Shown here: piece by piece, positions 60,995 to 64,000 of the stretch
Position numbering within the stretch: position 1 is the stretch's first letter
Layout: the number at the start of each line of letters is the position of its first letter
Origin: Bradyrhizobium sp. CCBAU 051011
GTDB taxonomy: Bacteria > Pseudomonadota > Alphaproteobacteria > Rhizobiales > Xanthobacteraceae
Assembly (NCBI RefSeq): GCF_009930815.1
Contig: NZ_CP022222.1
Span: 4,258,501 to 4,322,500, forward strand
Direction of reading: 5' to 3'
DNA: 64,000 bases
The notes under the pieces: model-generated
What the model was told of the DNA's origin: nothing
The model's database searches: none
What the model saw: only the letters and a program-made list of their open reading frames with translations
Position numbers and translations under genes: made by a program

Positions 60995-62011
60995 ATGACT
61001 GCCGATCCGCTCCGTGTGGCTTGTATCGGGATGGGATGGTGGTCCGATGTTCTGGCGGATGCGATCCAGCGCTCGGGCAAGCTCGAGATCCGCACCTGCT
61101 ACACAAGATCCGATGAAAAGCGCAACAGCTTCGCGGCAAAGTACCGCTGCCGGCCGGCCGAGAGTTACGAGGCGCTGCTGGCCGATGCCGAGATCGAGGC
61201 GATCATCAACACGACGCCGAACGATGTCCACCTTGCGACGACCTGCGCGGCCGCGGCCGCCGGCAAGCACGTCTTTCTCGACAAGCCGATCGCCAACAGC
61301 ATCGCGGACGGCCGCGCCATCACCGAGGCCTGTCGCAAGGCGGGCGTGGTGCTGGCGCTCGGCTATCAGCGGCGGCGCGAGAGCCATTTCCGCCACGTCA
61401 GGCGAGAGATCGACGCCGGCCGGTTCGGCAGACTCGTCAACGCCGAGGCGAATATCAGCCGCGACCGCCTCGGCAAGGTCGATCTCTCCTCCTGGCGCTA
61501 CCAGGCCGCAGGCATGCCGGGCGGCGTGATGCTGCAGATCGGGATCCACTACATCGACGTGCTCGCCTACCTGATCGGGCCGGTCCATGCGGTGCGTGCG
61601 CAATCGGCGCAACTGGTGCTACCCGGCGACAATCCTGACGTCGCGAGCCTGATCCTGCAGCATGAGAACGGCGCGTTGTCGACGCTGAATGCCAGCTACG
61701 CCTCGGCCTCCGAATACTACCTGATGAACGTCTACGGCAAGGACATGACGGCGTTTTACGATCTGCACAATGGGCTGCGGCTGCTCAAGCGCGGTGAAAG
61801 CCGACCTGTCACGGTGCCATGCGCAGTCAACGATACCCTCGTCGAGGAACTCGAGGAGTTTGCCGCGGCGGCGCGCGGGCAGCGTCAGCACGAAGTCGGC
61901 GGCGAGGAGGCGACGCGATCGCTCGCGGTGGTACGCGCCGGCATTGTTTCGGCGCGCGAGAGGCGTTCGGTCAAGGTCGCGGAAATATTGAACGGTGACG
62001 GAAGCTTGTGA
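60995..62011 (+). CDS. Gfo/Idh/MocA family oxidoreductase
   Basis: This encodes 338 residues. It has an N-terminal Rossmann fold (VACIGMGWWSDVLADAI) and the KP motif in HVFLDKPIANSIADGRAI, followed by the substrate domain (GVMLQIGIHYIDVLAYLIGP with the usual HxxD). It probably oxidises a cyclic polyol or sugar-like acid with NAD. It starts 21 bases after the GlcG-type gene. Confidence 0.92.
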   Translation: MTADPLRVACIGMGWWSDVLADAIQRSGKLEIRTCYTRSDEKRNSFAAKYRCRPAESYEALLADAEIEAIINTTPNDVHLATTCAAAAAGKHVFLDKPIANSIADGRAITEACRKAGVVLALGYQRRRESHFRHVRREIDAGRFGRLVNAEANISRDRLGKVDLSSWRYQAAGMPGGVMLQIGIHYIDVLAYLIGPVHAVRAQSAQLVLPGDNPDVASLILQHENGALSTLNASYASASEYYLMNVYGKDMTAFYDLHNGLRLLKRGESRPVTVPCAVNDTLVEELEEFAAAARGQRQHEVGGEEATRSLAVVRAGIVSARERRSVKVAEILNGDGSL

Positions 62012-62040
62012 CCGTGCATCAGCACGGATGGGAGCGCGTT

Positions 62041-63024
62041 ATGAAACCTGGCTCTTGTGTCTTGAAATTTTTCGCAGTCGCACTGGTTGTAATTGGGATC
62101 GTCGCGCCGGTGCGCGCGCAGGACTATCCCTCCAGGGCGATCACGGTGGTCGTGCCGTTCCCGCCCGGCGGCGCCAGCGACGTCGTTGCGCGCATCGTTA
62201 CCAACCAGATGTCGAAGATCCTCGGGCAATCCATCGTCATCGAGAACGTCAGCGGCGCCGGCGGCACCGTCGGCAGCGCGCGCGTCGCTGCTGCCGCGCC
62301 TGACGGCTATACCCTGCTTGCCGCGGCGATGGGCTCGCATGTCGCGGCTCCCGTGCTGACGCCGAACCTCAAATACGATCCCGTTGCCGACTTCATGCCG
62401 ATCGGCTTCACGGCCCATTCTCCGGCAGTCGTCATCGCGCGGAGGGATTTCCCGGCAAACGACCTGAAGGAATTCGTCGCAACGCTGCGACAACGCGGCG
62501 ACGCTGTAAGGCAGGCCCATGGCGGCATCGGCGCGTCCTCGCATATGGCGTGTCTGTTGTTCACGGCGGAAATCGGTGCGAAGCCGGCGCTCGTTGCCTA
62601 TCGCGGTTCAGGCCCGGCCTTGAATGATCTGGTCGGCGGCCACGTCGATTTCATGTGCGAGCAATCGGTCAGCGTGGCGGAGTCGGTTCTGGCCGGCTCG
62701 GTCAAGGCCTTCGCCGTCTCGGCCGCGAAGCGGCTGGAAACGCTGCCGAATGTTCCGACCGCCGGCGAAGCGGGCATAGGCTATCAGATGAGCGTCTGGG
62801 CCGGACTGTTTGCGCCGAAGGGCGTTCCGCCTGAAATCATCGCCCGGCTTTCGGATGCGCTCGACAAAGCGCTTGATGAGGCCACAGTGCGCGAGCGGAT
62901 TGCTCAGCTCGGTGGCTCGATCCCGCCAAAGGACGAACGCAACCCGGCGGCGTTCGACCGGTTTGTTCGATCCGAGATCGCACGCTGGTCACCCATTCTC
63001 GCTGCGGCCGGATCGGGGAAGTGA
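62041..63024 (+). CDS. Tripartite tricarboxylate-type (Bug family) substrate-binding protein
   Basis: This encodes 327 residues. A signal peptide (LKFFAVALVVIGIVAPVRA) is followed by QDYPSRAITVVVPFPPGGAS, the usual start of Bug proteins. Later motifs (PDGYTLLAA, AYRGSGPALNDLVGGHVDFM) fit. It should capture a small carboxylic acid in the periplasm. No TctA/TctB membrane genes follow here, as is common for orphan Bug genes. ATG 62041 starts the signal peptide; an in-frame GTG lies 33 bases upstream. Confidence 0.92.
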   Translation: MKPGSCVLKFFAVALVVIGIVAPVRAQDYPSRAITVVVPFPPGGASDVVARIVTNQMSKILGQSIVIENVSGAGGTVGSARVAAAAPDGYTLLAAAMGSHVAAPVLTPNLKYDPVADFMPIGFTAHSPAVVIARRDFPANDLKEFVATLRQRGDAVRQAHGGIGASSHMACLLFTAEIGAKPALVAYRGSGPALNDLVGGHVDFMCEQSVSVAESVLAGSVKAFAVSAAKRLETLPNVPTAGEAGIGYQMSVWAGLFAPKGVPPEIIARLSDALDKALDEATVRERIAQLGGSIPPKDERNPAAFDRFVRSEIARWSPILAAAGSGK

Positions 63025-63067
63025 GGCATCGGACGCAAGCGCCCGCGCTGTACCACAGGAAATCGGC

Positions 63068-63196
63068 TCAGGGCGTAACGATCAGATAGCCTCCGACAAC
63101 GAACAGCACCGAGAGCGCAATAACCACCCCGAGCACGGCAGTGATGATCGCTGGCAGTTCATGGGTTTCCAGCCATTGTCGCAACGCCCTTACCAT
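63068..63196 (-). CDS. Small single-helix membrane protein
   Basis: This encodes 42 residues with one transmembrane helix (IITAVLGVVIALSVLFVVGG). ATG 63196 is supported by AGGGGTG upstream; the frame continues 21 codons further without a better start. It is convergent with the Bug gene. Confidence 0.5.
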   Translation of the reverse strand: MVRALRQWLETHELPAIITAVLGVVIALSVLFVVGGYLIVTP

Positions 63197-63459
63197 CGCA
63201 CCCCTGCCTTGGTTCTGATTGTCTCGCGCACGCCCGCGGGCATTCTCCATAGCGGTCAATTTCGCTCAGTGAAATAGCCGCTGCCTGCGCCTTTCGTCGA
63301 CTCCCATCGCGGCCTTGCCGAAGTACGTGCGTTGTGTAAATCCCGGCTTCGAGCTGGCCTGCCGGGTTCATTCTTTTCCGCTGGCCGGAATTCGGGTTTT
63401 CGCTACACACGGGCGCGGCTCCAGTCCATACTGGATCGCATCAAAGGGAGGTCTTTCAA

Positions 63460-64000
63460 ATGCGTGAAGCTGTCATCGTTTCCTATGCACGTACGGGGCT
63501 GGCAAAGTCCGGCCGCGGCGGGTTCAACATCACGCCGCCGATGTCGCTGGCGGCCCACGCCATCAAGCACGCTGTGGATCGCGCCGGCGTCGACAAGGAA
63601 TATGTCGAGGACTGCTATCTCGGCAATTGCGCGCATGGCGCGCCGAACATCGGCCGGCAGGCCGCGCTGCTCGCCGGCTTGCCGAAGTCGACCGCCGGCG
63701 TCTCCGTCAACCGCTTCTGCTCGTCGGGCCTGCAAACCATCGCGATGGCCGCCAATTCGATCCGCTCTGACGGAGCCGACTGCATCGTGGCCGGCGGCGT
63801 CGAGAGCATCTCGATTCCGGGCGGCGGCTCGCCCAAGGAATCGATCGATCCGGAACTGCTCAAGGTCGCCCCTGATATCTTCATGGCGATGATCGACACC
63901 GCCGATATCGTTGCCGAGCGCTACAAGCTCAGCCGCGAATATCAGGACGAGTATTCGCTGGAGTCGCAGCGCCGCATGGCCGCTGCCCAACAGGCCAACA
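63460..64000 (+). CDS. Acetyl-CoA acetyltransferase (thiolase), cut by window edge
   Basis: The first 180 residues are visible. The N-terminus MREAVIVSYARTGLAKSGRG and the active-site Cys87 in VNRFCSSGLQTIAMAA identify a thiolase, with VAGGVESIS following as usual. GGGAGG lies ten bases before the ATG. The frame stays open to the end of the window, so the C-terminal His and Cys motifs are beyond it. It probably completes beta-oxidation with the acyl-CoA genes of the region. Confidence 0.92.
   Translation, partial: MREAVIVSYARTGLAKSGRGGFNITPPMSLAAHAIKHAVDRAGVDKEYVEDCYLGNCAHGAPNIGRQAALLAGLPKSTAGVSVNRFCSSGLQTIAMAANSIRSDGADCIVAGGVESISIPGGGSPKESIDPELLKVAPDIFMAMIDTADIVAERYKLSREYQDEYSLESQRRMAAAQQAN

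Noticed and set aside
58721..61612. Very long leftward frame of 963 codons
   Set aside because: It spans phoD, the GlcG-type gene and half of an oxidoreductase gene on the other strand, all with clear motifs; it results from high GC codon use.
1..64000. CRISPR array or rRNA operon
   Set aside because: No regularly spaced direct repeats and no rRNA signature sequences were seen anywhere in the window.

Overview
The window is about 63% GC with alphaproteobacterial gene content: liv and opp ABC operons, many acyl-CoA and aromatic catabolism genes, GGAAC-N16/17-CGTT (EcfG-type) promoters, and dispersed intergenic repeats of the kind I recall from Bradyrhizobium and its relatives. A Bradyrhizobium-like soil bacterium is the best guess. 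The assignment rests on recollection of family and repeat features, not on a search.

Region 1 (1-11.7 kb) is accessory DNA. It holds an MBL-fold hydrolase, an IS630-type transposase with an extra IS481-like N-terminal part, an IS1182 transposase fused in frame to the helix-hairpin-helix tail of a kinase-type protein, a decayed adenylate cyclase/TPR gene, a Tat-exported protein beside a haem-oxygenase-like diiron protein, and a large intact SAM/cyclase/ATPase/TPR regulator. It ends at an enoyl-CoA hydratase gene that has lost its 3' end near 11.69 kb.

Region 2 (11.7-27.4 kb) is a coherent catabolic locus. A Rieske oxygenase (alpha and beta), two crotonases, an SDR, an alpha/beta hydrolase and an acyl-CoA dehydrogenase form one unit. 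A second, leftward unit holds an FAD oxidoreductase, a complete branched-chain-amino-acid-type ABC importer and an acyl-CoA ligase. A TetR regulator is divergent from the second unit. A near-identical 22-bp motif lies in both divergent control regions, which suggests that one regulator controls import, CoA activation and ring oxidation of one unknown aromatic or acyl substrate. No dedicated ferredoxin or reductase gene is present.

Region 3 (27.4-33.4 kb) is a recombination and stress region. It has 3' fragments of tRNA-Arg and tRNA-Pro, a roughly 600-bp dispersed repeat, several very small genes (two with EcfG-type promoters) and a stand-alone ATP-dependent DNA ligase.

Region 4 (33.4-64 kb) is mostly metabolic. 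It contains a LysR regulator divergent from an acyl-CoA dehydrogenase and a hydratase, an M20 peptidase with an oligopeptide ABC operon, an inserted DUF5343/HEPN gene pair that may be a defence or toxin module, an MFS exporter, a divergent hemC, an apparent guanidine-I (ykkC) riboswitch ahead of a broken chimeric ORF, an SDR/CMD/hot-dog operon, an indolepyruvate ferredoxin oxidoreductase, PhoD, a GlcG/Gfo-Idh/Bug operon and the start of a thiolase gene cut by the window edge.
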